Positions 21,810 through 34,124 are shown, numbered from the stretch's first letter. The stretch: 64,000 bases of DNA from Craterostigma plantagineum (GCA_027422505.1 JAPQWV010000018.1:17936001-18000000), one strand, 5' to 3'. A program made the numbers and translations. Notes: generated by a model not told the origin, from the sequence alone.

Positions 21810-22623
21810 CTTCTTTCCACCTCTCTATTTCTCTTCTCCTCTTTCTTCTCCTTGTAAAAAATAAATGATCTATTTCTGAAAATTGAGATGAACGATGTAA
21901 TTTAGGAGGAATCGTGTTGTAGTCTCAACGCTTTTTGTCTCTTTCTATCGAAAAAAAAGTGTAAATAAAAACCAAAATAATGAAATTCTAATGGGCAGAA
22001 GTTTTTGGCTTTGGTGAAGAATCTGAAATCTTGGCACATACATACACACCTTTCCTTATATTCTCATTACATTAGCCATACCTTAGTTTATTACCTTATC
22101 AAGAGTAATGAGGGTACTAATTATCTGCATGCCCCCAATAACATTTATGATTCAAGCCATGAAAACAAACTCCATTTTATCCCCAAAAAAAAACACTCTG
22201 CTTTCTCGGTTCTTGGCGTGTTTCTTACTAGCGCCAAGAACGGTAGCGTAATGACAACGCTTATTCGAAAATCTTTATACGAAAAGCGCGATTTTGTAAT
22301 CGAAGTCGCATTTTCGAGAGACGGAAAAATATAAAGAGGAGAAAGGAGTGTAGAATAGAACTTGGCAAAACCACAAGTTCAAGTGTCACACGTATATAAA
22401 TAGAGGTATGATGAAGAATTGAAGATTGAAGAGAGCCATTGATGCAATAAAATAATAAAAAAATAAATAAAAGAAAGGGAAGGGAAAAAAATAGCAAAGG
22501 CTACTTACTACTACGCTCTCTCTCGAATCCACAGTAGTCTTTCATTCTTCTTCTTCAATTGCCTATCTCCTTCCTTCGCTCCGCTGACTCTGTTCTCTCT
22601 ACCACCGCCGGCGTCGTCACCTA
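21810..22623. promoter_or_regulatory. Shared divergent promoter region (Cys-rich gene / RING1-like gene)
   Basis: About 0.8 kb separates the two start codons. It contains pyrimidine-rich leader sequence before 22624 (TTCTTCTTCTTCAATTGCC) and AT-rich sequence in the middle. I see no coding exon. Confidence 0.5.
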
Positions 22624-25600
22624 ATGCCTTCGAACAAGCGCTCGCGCGACGATTCCGACGAGGTCAAGCCTCCTCCTCCGCCTCCTTTGCCGGAGGATGA
22701 ACAGAAGCTCGACGATTGCTTCAATCAAGGCGGAAACGGAGATGCCCCTGCTGGTGAGTTTCGGTGCATCGCATGTCCACGTCAGTAGGCATGCATTTAC
22801 ATTCCTCGGGTGACTTCAGTCCAGCCTTTTCCTATTTTCAGCTGAAAATTCCGCTTCGATTGTTTTCGTTCGTTCCTCTACTTTATTCTTTCTTGTCCTT
22901 TGTTTACTTGCCTGATTGAATTCTTTTGTTTAATTATCAGATTCCGATGGAAGTTCGCCCTCTACCGACGAAGAGAAAGAGGAGTAAAAAACCCATCTTT
23001 TTTTTTCTTTTCGCCTCTTCGCGTTTAGTTTAATTACCGATGCCGACACGATGTGATGGTGATGATGTGCATTCACTCGCAGACACACACACTTTGACCT
23101 GTTTGTATTTGCCTGAATATCTTCGTTCTCTTTGTGTGAAAACTGAAAGTCAGTGTAATCTCGATGTGTGCATGCTTTTTTTGTTGGGATGTGATTTGTC
23201 TGGTGAGCAGAAGCATAAGTCTTGTTCTTACGATCTTAGAAGCAGAGATCTTTTGCTTCTTTTGATGGATCAGGGCTGCTTGGTTGAGTTTGAGGGTGGG
23301 GGGATGCTTGGTTTTCGGTTTTGTGTTGATCTTTTTGGTAATTACATAGTAACTACTGTCCTCGTCAATCTGTTTATCAGAATAATGTTTGATCTTTCGA
23401 TCTTCCTTTCTGCTTTATTGCAACGACATGTAGTAGAGGTCGGGCAAGTAGGTTGCCCAATGGATAATCACCCTAAAATACCTTTTGTTCTAAGCATTGC
23501 TGGGTTCTGTTTGTTAGTGGAAAGAAATATAGAGAAATACTCCATTAGTGTATCAATGTTGTAGGAGTTTGTAGGTGGAAACGTCTATCTTCACTTTCCT
23601 CTCTCCAGTTTCATTTCATCTTCTGTTCTGTTTTCAAAGAGCTTCAGTGTCTTTGTTACCAGTATTCTTCCATTGCTATACCAAACATTGTTTTGTGATG
23701 AGCCCTATGGCTGCCAAGTGGCGCTTTAGTCCACTGTATGGCCCTTCATGATAGCATCTTTTAGTGATGCATTAACAAAAAAAAAAAAAAGAGTAACATG
23801 GTAGTCATTAAGCCATAGCTGAAATGTAAGGAACAAAAGAACAATCTAACAGCGTTCTTTCATTTAATTGCCAGTTTCTTCAGCTTGTTAATGACTTGCC
23901 AAAAGTGGAAACTCACAGTGTTGTGGCTTTCTGTACTTCATATGCATCTTTTCAATCTATTAGTTTCTCTCTTTACCCCTTAATTGTATGTATGCCCACC
24001 TATTCTTTATGCTGCTGGGTTTCAGGTACATTTTCGTGAGTTTGCCAGAGATAAGAAAGGAAGTTCAGTGTCCGATTTGTTTAGGTATGAGTTTCTTGCT
24101 TGGCACAAGTTGATCGCATGCCTTTGCTCTAAGCTTCTCCATAATTTCCCTATTTTGATTCAGTCATACATAACGGCTCACTGTTGTTCTTATTCAGGCA
24201 TCATTCGTAAAACTCGAACTGTCATGGGCTGCTTGCACCGCTTCTGCAGAGAGTGCATCGACAAATCCATGCGTCTTGGGTACTTTTTACATTTCTTCTT
24301 CTTCTTGCCTCTCGATAAGCTTTTGTCCGTTCGTCCTTTTTCGTACATAATTTCTTCGTCGTTCATCTCAATGTTAGGAACAATGAGTGCCCCTCTTGTC
24401 GTATGCATTGCGCCAGCCGCCGTTCGCTTAGAGACGACCCAAACTTCGACGCGCTTATCTCCGTTTTATACCCAGATGTAGACAAGTACGAGGAAGAGGT
24501 AACTTGTTACAGCATCTCTGAAGAAACACTCATCGCTTGAACTCAACTGCTTCATCGTGACCTATTTCGATTTTTTAGGAGTTGGCCCTCCATGAAGACG
24601 AAAAAGCTCGCAACAGACTGGTAATAACCCTCGTTCCTAAGTATTTCACTTTCCTCGAAACATAGCCGTTAGCATCAATCGCTGACCGTTGCGCCAAAAG
24701 CTATAGCTGATGCTGAGGGTGCAACTCTAAACCCTTTAAACCGTAGAGTAGCCAGGCACCACTACTGTTCAGTTCGCAAAGAGAGCTCGTCTACGAAGAT
24801 TTGGACGAAAAAATTTTCATGGGTTTTCTTTTTCTTCTGTATAACAGATCCAAGATTCGATCGCCGAGACTCTCCGCAGGCAAAACGAAGCCCTCGGAAA
24901 GAAAAGGGCGAGAAAACAACAGGCCGCCTCTCATAGCTCTCGAGCACGCCGATCGGGCCGTAGAGGAGCCGAACAGAACGATTCTGAAGAAGACGAAGAA
25001 GCCGAAGGCAGCAAAAACTCGTCCTCGGATGACGAGCCCTCTAATGAGCTCGTCAGGCCGAAACGTTCTAGAAAAAATCGAGGATCTGCTGCTTCCTCCA
25101 ACAAGGCTCTTCTATCTGTTAGAAGATCGAATTCGAAAACAACCAGCGATTTACGGGCTGTGGGGCCCGCGAGAGGTAATAAACAGCTTTTTCGCTGGGC
25201 CAGAGGCCGGGCCCGAACCAATAACAGACAGCCCGCCCTCGTTTGGCCCGGGGCCCGGCCTACGAAGGCAGAGCGGCTATTGAAGCTGACCGAACGTCTC
25301 AAGCGTGCAAATCAAAACGAGGCTGAGGTATTTATTTATTTATTTATTTTTTACTTGTTTTTAACGTTTTGAAGATTTTATTGACGGTTGAAAGTTGTGC
25401 TGAAGATGAGAATTAGCCTCACTGCCGTTTCGCTGAGCGAGGACAAAATACCGAACCTTCGTAGGCCTTACATCTGCTGCTGCCCAAGAATGTCGGTCGG
25501 GCAGCTGAGGAAGGTGATGGCTTTCTTTCTCATTCGACGACGTTTTTTTTTTTCTGGAAAAATAAAAGAAAGAAATTAAACTTGAAGTTGGTCGTCTTTT

Positions 25601-25833
25601 TGCAGTATGTTGCCATGCAAACGGACAAGGAGGCAGCAGAATTCGAGATTTTGATGGTGAAGGACTTAATTCCTCGCGAAAACTCTTCGATTTTCGCGGG
25701 AGAAACCTTCAATGGTTGCAACAGAGAGTTTCAGATGTTAGAAGATCATATGACCTTGGGAGAAATTCGTGCCATGTTCTTCGCTCAGCAAAATTTGGTT
25801 CTTGGATATCGTCAAAAGTCCGATAATGGCTAA
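22624..25833 (+). CDS. RING1-type E3 ubiquitin ligase of Polycomb repressive complex 1
   Basis: Nine exons: 22624-22753, 22941-22983, 24026-24084, 24198-24279, 24378-24498, 24579-24620, 24848-25327, 25406-25513 and 25606-25833; 430 residues. RING1 proteins monoubiquitinate histone H2A in PRC1 in the nucleus. The C3HC4 RING is complete: C73, C76, C89, H91, C94, C97, C109 and C112, preceded by the typical [13 protein letters not shown]. It is followed by the [15 protein letters not shown] block, a basic/acidic linker (KKRARKQQ, then SEEDEEAEG) and a C-terminal RAWUL ubiquitin-like domain ([10 protein letters not shown]...RPYICC...[14 protein letters not shown]...GYRQK). Intron 2 exceeds 1 kb. 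Exon 8 starts at ATGAGA because the earlier AG would give a stop. It is shorter than the roughly 460-520 residues of Arabidopsis RING1A/B, through a shorter acidic N-terminus. Confidence 0.93.
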
Positions 25834-26148
25834 CGAATGGAGTAATAAGCGACTCTTTGTTTCATCTTTATAGATTATATAGATTTATATTTATAACCAT
25901 ATATGTTTATTTAAGTCTGGAGAGATTGCTCTCTTACCGCTTTTAGTAAATGCAATAGATGCTGGATCGTCTAATGATGTCTCAATTTCCTATTTATTAA
26001 CATCCATAGTCTCTCTACTTGTCATGGTAAATTATCATTTACCCTTCAATTGTTCTCATTTATTTTTAATTATATCCTCAATAATTAGTTTTCGTCTTTT
26101 TATATCATATAGATCAGTGTGATTAAATAAATACCAACACATTAAATC

Positions 26149-26400
26149 TTAAATTTGTTTATGCAAATTGGAAAAAAAGTCAGCATATTTAAAACCGAAC
26201 TCAAGCTCCATATCTATCGATCCCATCTCCACGGTGGAAGAAGAGCCACACGACTCACAAGCTTCGATATCTGCAGACACATGCAATTTCGAAATCGACT
26301 CGACGATCTCAGCGAAGAATAGTCCACGAGCTCTTTTAGTAGAAGAAATTCCACCATTGATGATTTCATCACCTTCTTCGGGGATGCCTGGCGTGTCCAT
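26149..26400 (-). CDS. Hypothetical small acidic protein
   Basis: An 83-codon minus-strand frame starts with MDTPGIPEEGDEIING and contains FFAEIVESISKLHVSADIEA and an ESCGSSST stretch before FGFKYADFFSN. Composition looks protein-like and is acidic, but there is no recognisable domain and no visible second exon. A MITE inserted at 26487 lies just upstream and would interrupt any upstream exon or promoter, so this may be a remnant. Confidence 0.3.
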   Translation of the reverse strand: MDTPGIPEEGDEIINGGISSTKRARGLFFAEIVESISKLHVSADIEACESCGSSSTVEMGSIDMELEFGFKYADFFSNLHKQI

Positions 26401-26486
26401 CGATATGAATGGGATTAGTATATGATTCGAATTTGTAGTGCCAAGTGCTGCATGGCGAGTCGAAGCGAGGGGTCGACACGTATACG

Positions 26487-26691
26487 CAGTGGCGGAACCA
26501 GAGTAATCCATCAGTCAGGTCCAGCCTAATTGGACCCCACATCCTATATTTTTAAAAATTTTCAGTGAGGTCCCTATAGTGTAAAATTTTTCAATTTTAG
26601 TCATTCATTTAAAAATTTATACATATTACTAATTAAAAATAATTCAGTGGGGTCCAAGGACCCCACTGGCCCTTTAGTAGCTCCGCCTATG
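26487..26691. mobile_element. 205-bp hAT-type MITE
   Basis: Ends CAGTGGCGGAACCA at left and, inward from the right, CATAGGCGGAGCTA are 10/14 identical inverted repeats. The 8-bp CGTATACG flanks both sides (26479-26486 and 26692-26699). The duplication happens to be palindromic, so it could also be read as part of longer inverted ends. The interior is AT-rich and non-coding. Confidence 0.75.
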
Positions 26692-26699
26692 CGTATACG

Positions 26700-27628
26700 T
26701 GTGGGGATCGATTTTTTAAATTTCTTTTTGCGATTTTGAAAAAAAGAACTAGATTTAAAAATTGTTGGCATGCGTAACTTTGTTAATACGTGTTTGCATG
26801 CAATGCATGGCTTATTGTCGTTGATGAGCTTCATCTTTCTATTTTATTAAGTGAGAGAGGCTTAGAGTAACAGACATCTAATTAATTTGGGGTGTCAATA
26901 ATAATTATAAATTTATCCATGATATTGATAAATATTACAATTATCCTCAAATTAATTTTCTTAGACTGCATTTGGTTCGGGAGATAGGATAGTACAAGAT
27001 TAAATAATCTCTGGAATATTAATCACGGGAGTTATCTAAGCACTTATTCACTTTGTAAGATGCATGTTCAGCTACCATCAGTATTATTTGGAAAAGTACA
27101 ATAATAACCTTTATTTTATCATACACAATTTACAAAAGAATTATTCGTACGAATATTAAAAAATATAAGATATGCATCTCATTTTATTCGTCATAAAACA
27201 AGAAATAAATTGGTGTTGTTTAATTATCATATAAATTACATAAAATAAATATGTATTTATGAGATGGTGAAATAAGGATATTATAGTCTTTTTTAGTTAT
27301 CTGGGCTAGTTAAAATAATCTTGATCTCGCTCATTGGTTTATTTATCTTGAATATCCTAGATTATTGCAGCGGGCCTTTCCCTTATAACGGGCCTCCAAG
27401 AAAATATACATTGTCAACTGAACAACATTTAATTGGATATATACCTTCTTATCTTGCCTTATCACCCAACTGAACGCAGCCTTATACATAATAAAAGTAA
27501 TAAATTAAATTTATAATTTAATTTTATAATAAATTAAATATATTTATATTTAAATATTGCACATGCATAGAATGTCCTTATGTACTAGTAGTTTTTGATT
27601 AAGAGGTGCCTTTTGGATTTTCTCAATG
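26700..27628. other. AT-rich intergenic stretch
   Basis: I see no gene. Around 26965-27480 there are passages such as GATAGGATAGTACAAGATTAAATAATC and TCTTGCCTTATCACCCAACTGAACGCAG that resemble two ends of an old inverted-repeat element, without a clear duplication. Confidence 0.4.
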
Positions 27629-28639
27629 TTCTTTCTAGGGGATTTTAGAAAAAAATACCTACTGACAAGTTTATCTTATGAATCAATCCCTGTAAGATTG
27701 CTTTTGTAATTAGGTAGTGACATTAGACATAAAATTTGTTTCAGCTCCCTCATGAAGTAATTACTATTTTAACCTTTGTCTTTGCTAAAAGCCGTGTCTC
27801 AATGGAAAAAGGAATCTGACTTACCAGACAGAGAACGAAACCCACTTCTAATTCTTCAGTTAAATACCCTCACTTTGCCATCTCTGCTTCTCGCACAATT
27901 TAACGTCGAAGTCACCTTCGCCAGCTAGACTTGCTTCTCCGCAAATGTTGACAAGTTGGTTGATTATTGAATATCACTTCTCCTATATTAAATGAATGAG
28001 TAAAAGATTATGGAGTTTAATTGATGTGCCTTTGTGTTTTAGTATATTAGCAACCAAAACTTGTTCTGAACTCTTGGCGGAGCATCAATAACTAGGTTCT
28101 TTCGTGCAAGTTCTTTCGATTTGTACCAGACTATTGAATCAGTGTACAGTTTTGTTGTGCTTAGCTTGTGAAGTTCTCGGCAACGCGTTATCTCCTTTCT
28201 AAATGATTAATTGTTTGCTGGACTGGTGACTCTTTTATGTGGGTTTGCTCTACTTGACGAGATTTGGAATTATTATATTCTGAGTGTGAATCATCAGGTG
28301 TTTTTAGTTTTGTATTATGTTTTTTATGTCTTGAACTATTAGGGAAACCAATCGTTAGTGTTCTCAAAGGAGCAGTCCTCCTTGGCATCAAACTCGACAA
28401 GGGAATGGTGGAGATCAGCGAAACCAACTACTAGACCTTGTCGACGGAACATTGCAAGACAAGAAAGCATAACAATGTTGCATGTGCTAGGTTTTAAAGT
28501 ATTTTATGTGTAAAAGTCACTATTTTAAATCTAAAGTTGGTATATTTTTGTCGCTTTAGGTATTTTACAGATGAAATGCTTGATTTAGTTGAAGGTGAAT
28601 GTTCAAACAAATTTCATTTTGAAGGTTTAAAAAATCTTA

Positions 28640-29987
28640 CATGATAAAAGGTCATTGATCTTCATCAACACAACAAATACTGGAATTCAGCAATAAAATA
28701 CCTAAATTGAGACTAAAAGTACCTACTTTAAGGCCACAAATACCGATCTGTATGCAAAAAATACTTGTGTATATGGTCGAGTTATCTAAGTCTAAAATGA
28801 TGGTTTTTAATCAACATCTTACAAATTAAGGACATTACTCATCATAAACAACGTAAAATGAGTTTTCTAGTAACTTCACAATCATTCACGGTCAAATACT
28901 CGAATTCAGGAATAAAATACCAAAATCGAGTCCAAAAGTACCTAATTTAAGGCCACAAATACTGATTTTTTTGCACAAAATACGTGTGTATATGGTCGAG
29001 TTATGTAAGTCTAAAATGATGGTTTTTAATCAACATCTTACAAATTAAGGACATTACTCATCATAAACAACATAAAATGTGTTTTCTACCAACTTCACGT
29101 TCATTCACAGTCAAATACTTAGCAATAAAATACCTAAATTGAGACTAATAGTACCTAATTTAAGGCCACAAATACTGATCTGTATGCATAAAATACTTGT
29201 GTATATGGTCGAGTTATCTAAGTCTAAAATGATGGTTTTTAATCAACATCTTACAAATTAAGGACATTACTCATCATAAAAACATAAAATGAGTTTTCTA
29301 GCTACTTCACATTCATTCACGGTCAAATACTTGAATTCCGTAATAAAATAGCTAAATTGAGACTAAATGTACCTACTTTAAGGCCACAAATACTGATCTG
29401 TATGCATAAAACACTTGTGTATATGGTCAAGTTATCTAAGTGTAAAATGATGGTTTTTAATCAACATCTTACAAATTAAGGACATTACTCATCATAAACA
29501 ACACAAAACGAGTTTTCTAGCTACTTCACATTCATTCACGGTCAAATACTTGAATTTCGTAATAAAATACCTAAATTGAGACTAAATGTACCTACTTTAA
29601 GGACACAAATACTGATCTGTATGCATAAAACACTTGTGTATATGGTCAAGTTATCTAAGTGTAAAATGATGGTTTTTAATCAACATCTTACAAATTAAGG
29701 ACATTACTCATCATAAACAACATAAAACGAGTTTTCTAGCAACTTCACATTCATTCACAGTCAAATACTCGAATTCAGCAATACAATACCTAAATCGAGT
29801 CCAAAAGTACCTAATTTATGGCCACAAATACTGATTTTTTTGCACAAAATACTTGTGTAATGGTCGAGTTATCAAAGTCTAAGATGGTGGTTTTTAATCA
29901 ACATCTTACAAATTAAGGACATTACTCATCATAAACAACATAAAATGTGTTTTCTAGCAACTTTGCATTCATTCACGGTCAAATGAA
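28640..29987 (+). repeat. Tandem array of about six 215-220-bp units
   Basis: The word AAATTAAGGACATTACTCATCATAAA recurs at about 28824, 29041, 29256, 29477, 29693 and 29907. Each unit carries GGTCAAATACT, AATAAAATACCTAAATTGAG, GGCCACAAATACTGAT and ATGATGGTTTTTAATCAAC in order. Units differ by a few percent and by short indels. The first unit is incomplete. Confidence 0.93.
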
Positions 29988-30420
29988 GAGCTGTGGGAAA
30001 GCTTATTTTTGTGATTATGATGATTAAATATACATTCAATGATAGATCTTTTTACGGAAACCAATCATTTTAGCCTTAGATGTATCCCCCAATTGACAGG
30101 TATTTCGTTCATAGATATCGGTATTTTGACTGCCAAATTAGACATTTATCGTCACGATTTATGTATTTTTCCCTCACACAAGTATCCGACTTAGTTAAAA
30201 TGAAGAGTTGTGGGAAGGCTTCCTTTTGTGATTATGATGATTAACATACATTCAATGGAGATTTTTTTACGAAAACCAACCATTTTAGCCTTAGATGTAT
30301 CGACTCGATTGACAGGTATTTCGTTCATAAATAGCAGTATTTTGGCACCCAAATTAGGTATTTATTGTGACGATTTAGGTATTTTATCCTCGAAATCAAG
30401 TATCAGATTGTCACATACTC
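29988..30420 (-). repeat. Two further units, inverted relative to the array
   Basis: Two copies of about 210 bp (starting near 29985 and 30200 with GAAGAG(C/T)TGTGGGAA) contain CCATTTTAGCCTTAGATGTATC, CAAATTAGGTATTTAT and GATTTAGGTATTTTAT. These are reverse complements of the unit described for 28640-29987. Array and counterpart therefore form a long imperfect inverted repeat. Confidence 0.75.
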
Positions 30421-30719
30421 TACAACCCAGTAAGTGAAAAATAAAACAAATTACCTTCACGCCTAATCCTTGCAACCTCATTTCGAACTTTTGCAGAAGC
30501 CTTGTTCATACAACAAAATAGTTGATGCTTCTTGCAGCCTCAAACATTTATATTAAGGCATTCCATGTAGTGTGTGTGCAAGAATTACATAACAAAGTAC
30601 ATAAGCGATCAAGAGAACAGAGCATAGATGAATCATATCATATCTATCTTCAATACTATCACATTTCTTTAACCTTCTCAGCACCCATATGCATCCTCCG
30701 ATCTAATTTTCATCTCATT

Positions 30720-31091
30720 TTTAATCTTCAATAGTCCAAACCCTTATGCATCTTCCAATCTCATAGAAAAGCTCAGCATCGAATCCTGAAACATTGTGTG
30801 GAGGAGGAATTAAAACCCGAAGACCGCCGCCACCGTCGTGGCTGACACCAAGTACATCATTGTAACGCTAATCATACGCCTACGAATTTTTGTAGTCTTC
30901 GAGAGATATCACCCTACGAACGAAAAAAATGATGATCGTAAAACTTCGAAAGAGTAGATAAAAAGAGATCTATGCCTATGATCACTAATTACCTGCTCGA
31001 AGGGCGAGCAGATACGATCACATAGATTCGTCATCTCTTCGCCGTGTATGATCTTCGAACCCATTAAAGCAGCAAAGATGACTAAAACCAT
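30720..31091 (-). pseudogene. Possible captured host-gene fragment inside the Mutator-like element
   Basis: On the minus strand a signal-peptide-like start (MVLVIFAALMGSKIIHG) is followed by a Cys-containing stretch (NLCDRICSPFEQ) and a donor-like GTAATT at about 30994. Further on, a coherent frame reads GGGGLRVLIPPPHNVSGFD and AELFYEIGRCIRVW before a stop near 30728. In between, all frames I tried meet stops. This could be a gene fragment carried by the element (a Pack-MULE-like situation) or coincidence; no family recognised. Confidence 0.3.
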
Positions 31092-31962
31092 TGCAATGAA
31101 TCAAACCGTGGAGAAGATGAGCCTGAAGATCGAAAGCTCTCCTTCGTCTATAGGGTTTTCCCACTCGACGCAAAATGATGCCTCCACCCTTCGAAGAAGA
31201 TAACCAAATCGAATCTGCAAATCATCAAAAACTAAGAAGCGGTTCTCAGAATTCTTATTACCAGCGCTGCCCAGGAGAGTCCGCCACGACCACGATCTCC
31301 CACGAGCTCGATTATGCGGTGCACGACCTCATTTTCCTCAGCTCAACTTCTCATATCGTTTTCAGCTCGTCCCCAAGTCAGCATCACCGAACTAATTGTA
31401 GACCCTATTGTCTTCTCGTGTCAAAACCCTAAATCATACTTCGCCAAGGACAATTGGATGAATTCTCTGCTCCATCCAGATATTTTTATTTGCTTTTTTA
31501 TTTTTTTAGTTGGAGAAGACAAAGGGTATTATTGTAACTCTGCACAGAGGGAGTTAAAACTAAAATTTTGCCTAATGGCAACACCTCATCCCAAAACAAA
31601 TTTCGTAGGGACTGATGACTAAGTTTAAACTCATTTTAGGTATTTTTGTCTAATTTCCTCTTCTTTCTATCATCACCAAAAAGGGAAAGAGAGAAAAGAA
31701 ATAGAAAATATATTAAAAAAAGAAAAGCATAATGGATTCAGTGGGAATAGTTTTAAGAAAATGGTCCGACCCAAATTTTTGTTGGATCGCTTAATTGAGC
31801 CATAAGGCCCAAACAAAATATCAGGTGCTTAATACGACGCCGTTTCGGCTCGAACAAGTAACCGATGTCCACGCGTCTCCCCACACTCAGCAGAGCTTTG
31901 CAGTGAAAGGTTTTTGCAGCACTCAAATTAGGGTTCTCTTCCTCGATCGAACGAAAAGGTCA

Positions 31963-33012
31963 ATGGCAGCTAGGGCACCATCGGCTACGTCTGAGCAACA
32001 CGGAGCAGCTAAGCCTGGTCTGAGAAAGCCCGTGTTCGTGAAGGTGGACGCTTTGAAGCCTGGGACCAGCGGCCACACGTTGGTCGTAAAGGTTCTGAGC
32101 GCAAACACAGTTATGAGTAAGAAGGGGAAAGGCGCGACGTTTCGTGGGGCACAGAGTCAGAGCACGAGGATCGCTGAGTGTCTCGTGGGGGATGAAACTG
32201 GGACCATACTCTTCACTGCGAGAAATGATCAGGGTATGGCAATATGAAATGCCTTCTTATAATACGTATATGAAATAAGGAATGTTCGGAATTTTGATGG
32301 ATAGGGCTCGTGTTTTGTGATTGACTTGGTTTATTAGCTCGATGGAAGAGCTATTGCTTTGGTTTGGAATGTGGGAATCGGACACTCTGTTATGCCTGCT
32401 ATTTATTTCAGTAATCTTTCATATATGTTCGCTACGTTAGTATATGTGGTTTGTTTTTGGGTGGAACATTTTGGTGCCCTTATTCTCTGATTTTGCTCAA
32501 GCTCAATTTCAGTAACTTCCACGGGTTTAGGGTATTGTTTTTACAGACTCTTCATGTGTTCATGTTAACTGAAACAAGAAATGTCATACTTCAGTTTCTT
32601 TATTGCTCTAATTTAGCATCAGGGGTCTTCATTTTTGCATATTGAGATGGACATTGGTCTGAAGCATGAAATCTGTATTCGTGTTACAGCAGTTAATTAC
32701 TTCTTCCACATGCTTCCACTTGTTTTCTTGGTTGCTTGTTTATCGACCTGTAAGACACGAGCCCTTTTATCAATGATGAGTCAACATCTTGTTTGACAAT
32801 AATATTCGATTATTGCAGTTGAATTGATGAAGCCAGGGAACACCGTGATACTCCGTAATGCAAAGATCGACATGTTCAAGGGTTCCATGAGGCTTGCAGT
32901 GGATAAGTGGGGCCTCGTCCAGCCAACTGAACCCGCAAAATTTACAGTTAAGGAGGACAACAATTTGTCCCTCGTAGAGTACGAGTTGGTCAATGTTGCT
33001 GATCCATCCTAA
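31963..33012 (+). CDS. OB-fold nucleic-acid-binding protein (plant SOSB/At4g28440-like)
   Basis: Two exons (31963-32233 and 32819-33012, GT-AG, phase 1) encode 154 residues. After an Ala/Ser-rich leader comes one OB-fold: KPVFVKVDALKPGTSGHTLV, VKVLSA, then RIAECLVGDETGTILFTARNDQ, VELMKPGNTVILRNAKIDMF, RLAVDKWG. This matches the small plant single-stranded nucleic-acid-binding family related to animal SOSS-B (hSSB). Function in plants is not settled. The first ATG after the pyrimidine-rich leader is used; an upstream frame is open but the family begins here. A TAAGGCCCA site-II-like motif and ACGACGCCGTTT lie 130-170 bp upstream. It is convergent with the next gene. Confidence 0.92.
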
Positions 33013-33389
33013 GTTCGTATGCTGCTTGTTTTGATGGTTTCAAACTGGGATATGATGTGTTGCTGCTGCTATGGGGTTTTGGTTTGGTATGCACCTTTAG
33101 CTTGTTTTTTGTTTCAATTAAGTTACCTTAAACATTTGATGTGAATGATCTGATTTCTTGCCTGAATGGTTGGTGTGGAAAGAACACGTCTCTTGAATAG
33201 TAAAGAAGCTTCTGTGTTTTTTCGCCCCCTTTGTGGATCCGTTATTTGTCTTTGATTTCTCCATCATTATTTGCCAGGCTAATTTCTCATATCGTTACGA
33301 TGCTGCATACCAACTTTATTGACAAAAAAGATCGTCTTTTTTACACATAACTATATTGTTAACGCATGTAAGTTTGATGAACTTAGAAG

Positions 33390-33990
33390 CTATTGAAAGG
33401 TTCTTCCACTTTTAGCCGTCTTCCTCATAACACGACATAGCAGTGGAGCACAAAGTCCCTGCCGAGACATGTCAATACTTTTCTTGCGCCCTTCGAACTG
33501 AAATGTGTTCATGGAATTATTACACGAACTTCCTCTGTTCGCCGGTCGAATTCCTATAAGTCGACCCAATGTGATGCTCTGCTCAGGCAAAAACGATATC
33601 GTTGACTGCACAAAAACAAAGCCAAAGACATTTTACATGGGACTAAGAAAAGATTTTGAGCTTAATCATAGTCTAGAATTAAACAAAGTTAATTGTGTAC
33701 TTAACTTCAACGACTTTTGGATACTGATAATATGCTCGTCAGTCAGTCTGTAAGAAAACAAAACCAAAGGATGCTTATAAACTAAACACTACCTCTGTGT
33801 CGAGATTTGAGGACGTGAATGATGAGAAGCTTGACGACCGGAGAACACGAAGGGCGGGGTAGGGCGGCGCCGGAGGTCGTGAAGGCGGAGGTGGCGGCGC
33901 CGGCGGTGGTGGAGGGGCTACTGCTCCGATGGCAGACTTCATGATTCCGAGGCCGAGTGGCCACCCATTAGGTACCTCATTGCCCTTCAT
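33390..33990 (-). CDS. Uncharacterised plant protein with Pro-rich N-terminus
   Basis: Two exons (33990-33793 and 33605-33390, GT-AG, phase 0) encode 137 residues. Residues 1-25 read MKGNEVPNGWPLGLGIM and on. A long proline run follows (about residues 26-45, PPPPPAPPPPP), then a Ser-rich stretch ending in SNLDTE|STISFLPEQSITLG, where the join restores DTES, and RLIGIRPANRG, a block I associate with a family of short uncharacterised plant proteins. The C-terminus is basic. There is no signal peptide and no known enzymatic domain. The start is chosen as the only ATG before the Pro-rich part. Confidence 0.75.
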
Positions 33991-34012
33991 CAGATTTCAT
34001 TACGATGCCACA

Positions 34013-34124
34013 CAAATATTAGTTACTAATTACCATAGCACCCATTTTTAAATCGTCGATAAATTAGCTCGAAAGATGAAAACCTACCTGTATGATCATG
34101 GCCTCTCTCTCTCTCTCTCTCTCC

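Larger units (their letters stand above)
27638..31660. mobile_element. 4-kb non-autonomous Mutator-like element with long inverted ends
   Basis: An exact 9-bp duplication TTCTTTCTA flanks it (27629-27637 and 31661-31669). The two ends (GGGGATTTTAGA.. and, from the right, GAGGAAATTAGAC..) are inverted copies for about 145 bp, sharing AAAAATACCT near the tip, a CTCCCT block and ACC(C)TTTGTCTT at the inner limit, though considerably diverged. No MURA-type transposase is visible. The interior holds a tandem array, an inverted counterpart of it and short frames of possible captured origin. Confidence 0.88.

Noticed and set aside
22005..22334. 109-codon plus-strand frame in the divergent promoter
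   Set aside because: Lacks a clear start, has no recognisable domain, and sits in AT-rich sequence between two divergent genes.
23040..23564. 174-codon plus-strand frame
   Set aside because: It lies wholly within the long second intron of the RING1-like gene and shows no domain or signal consistent with a nested gene.
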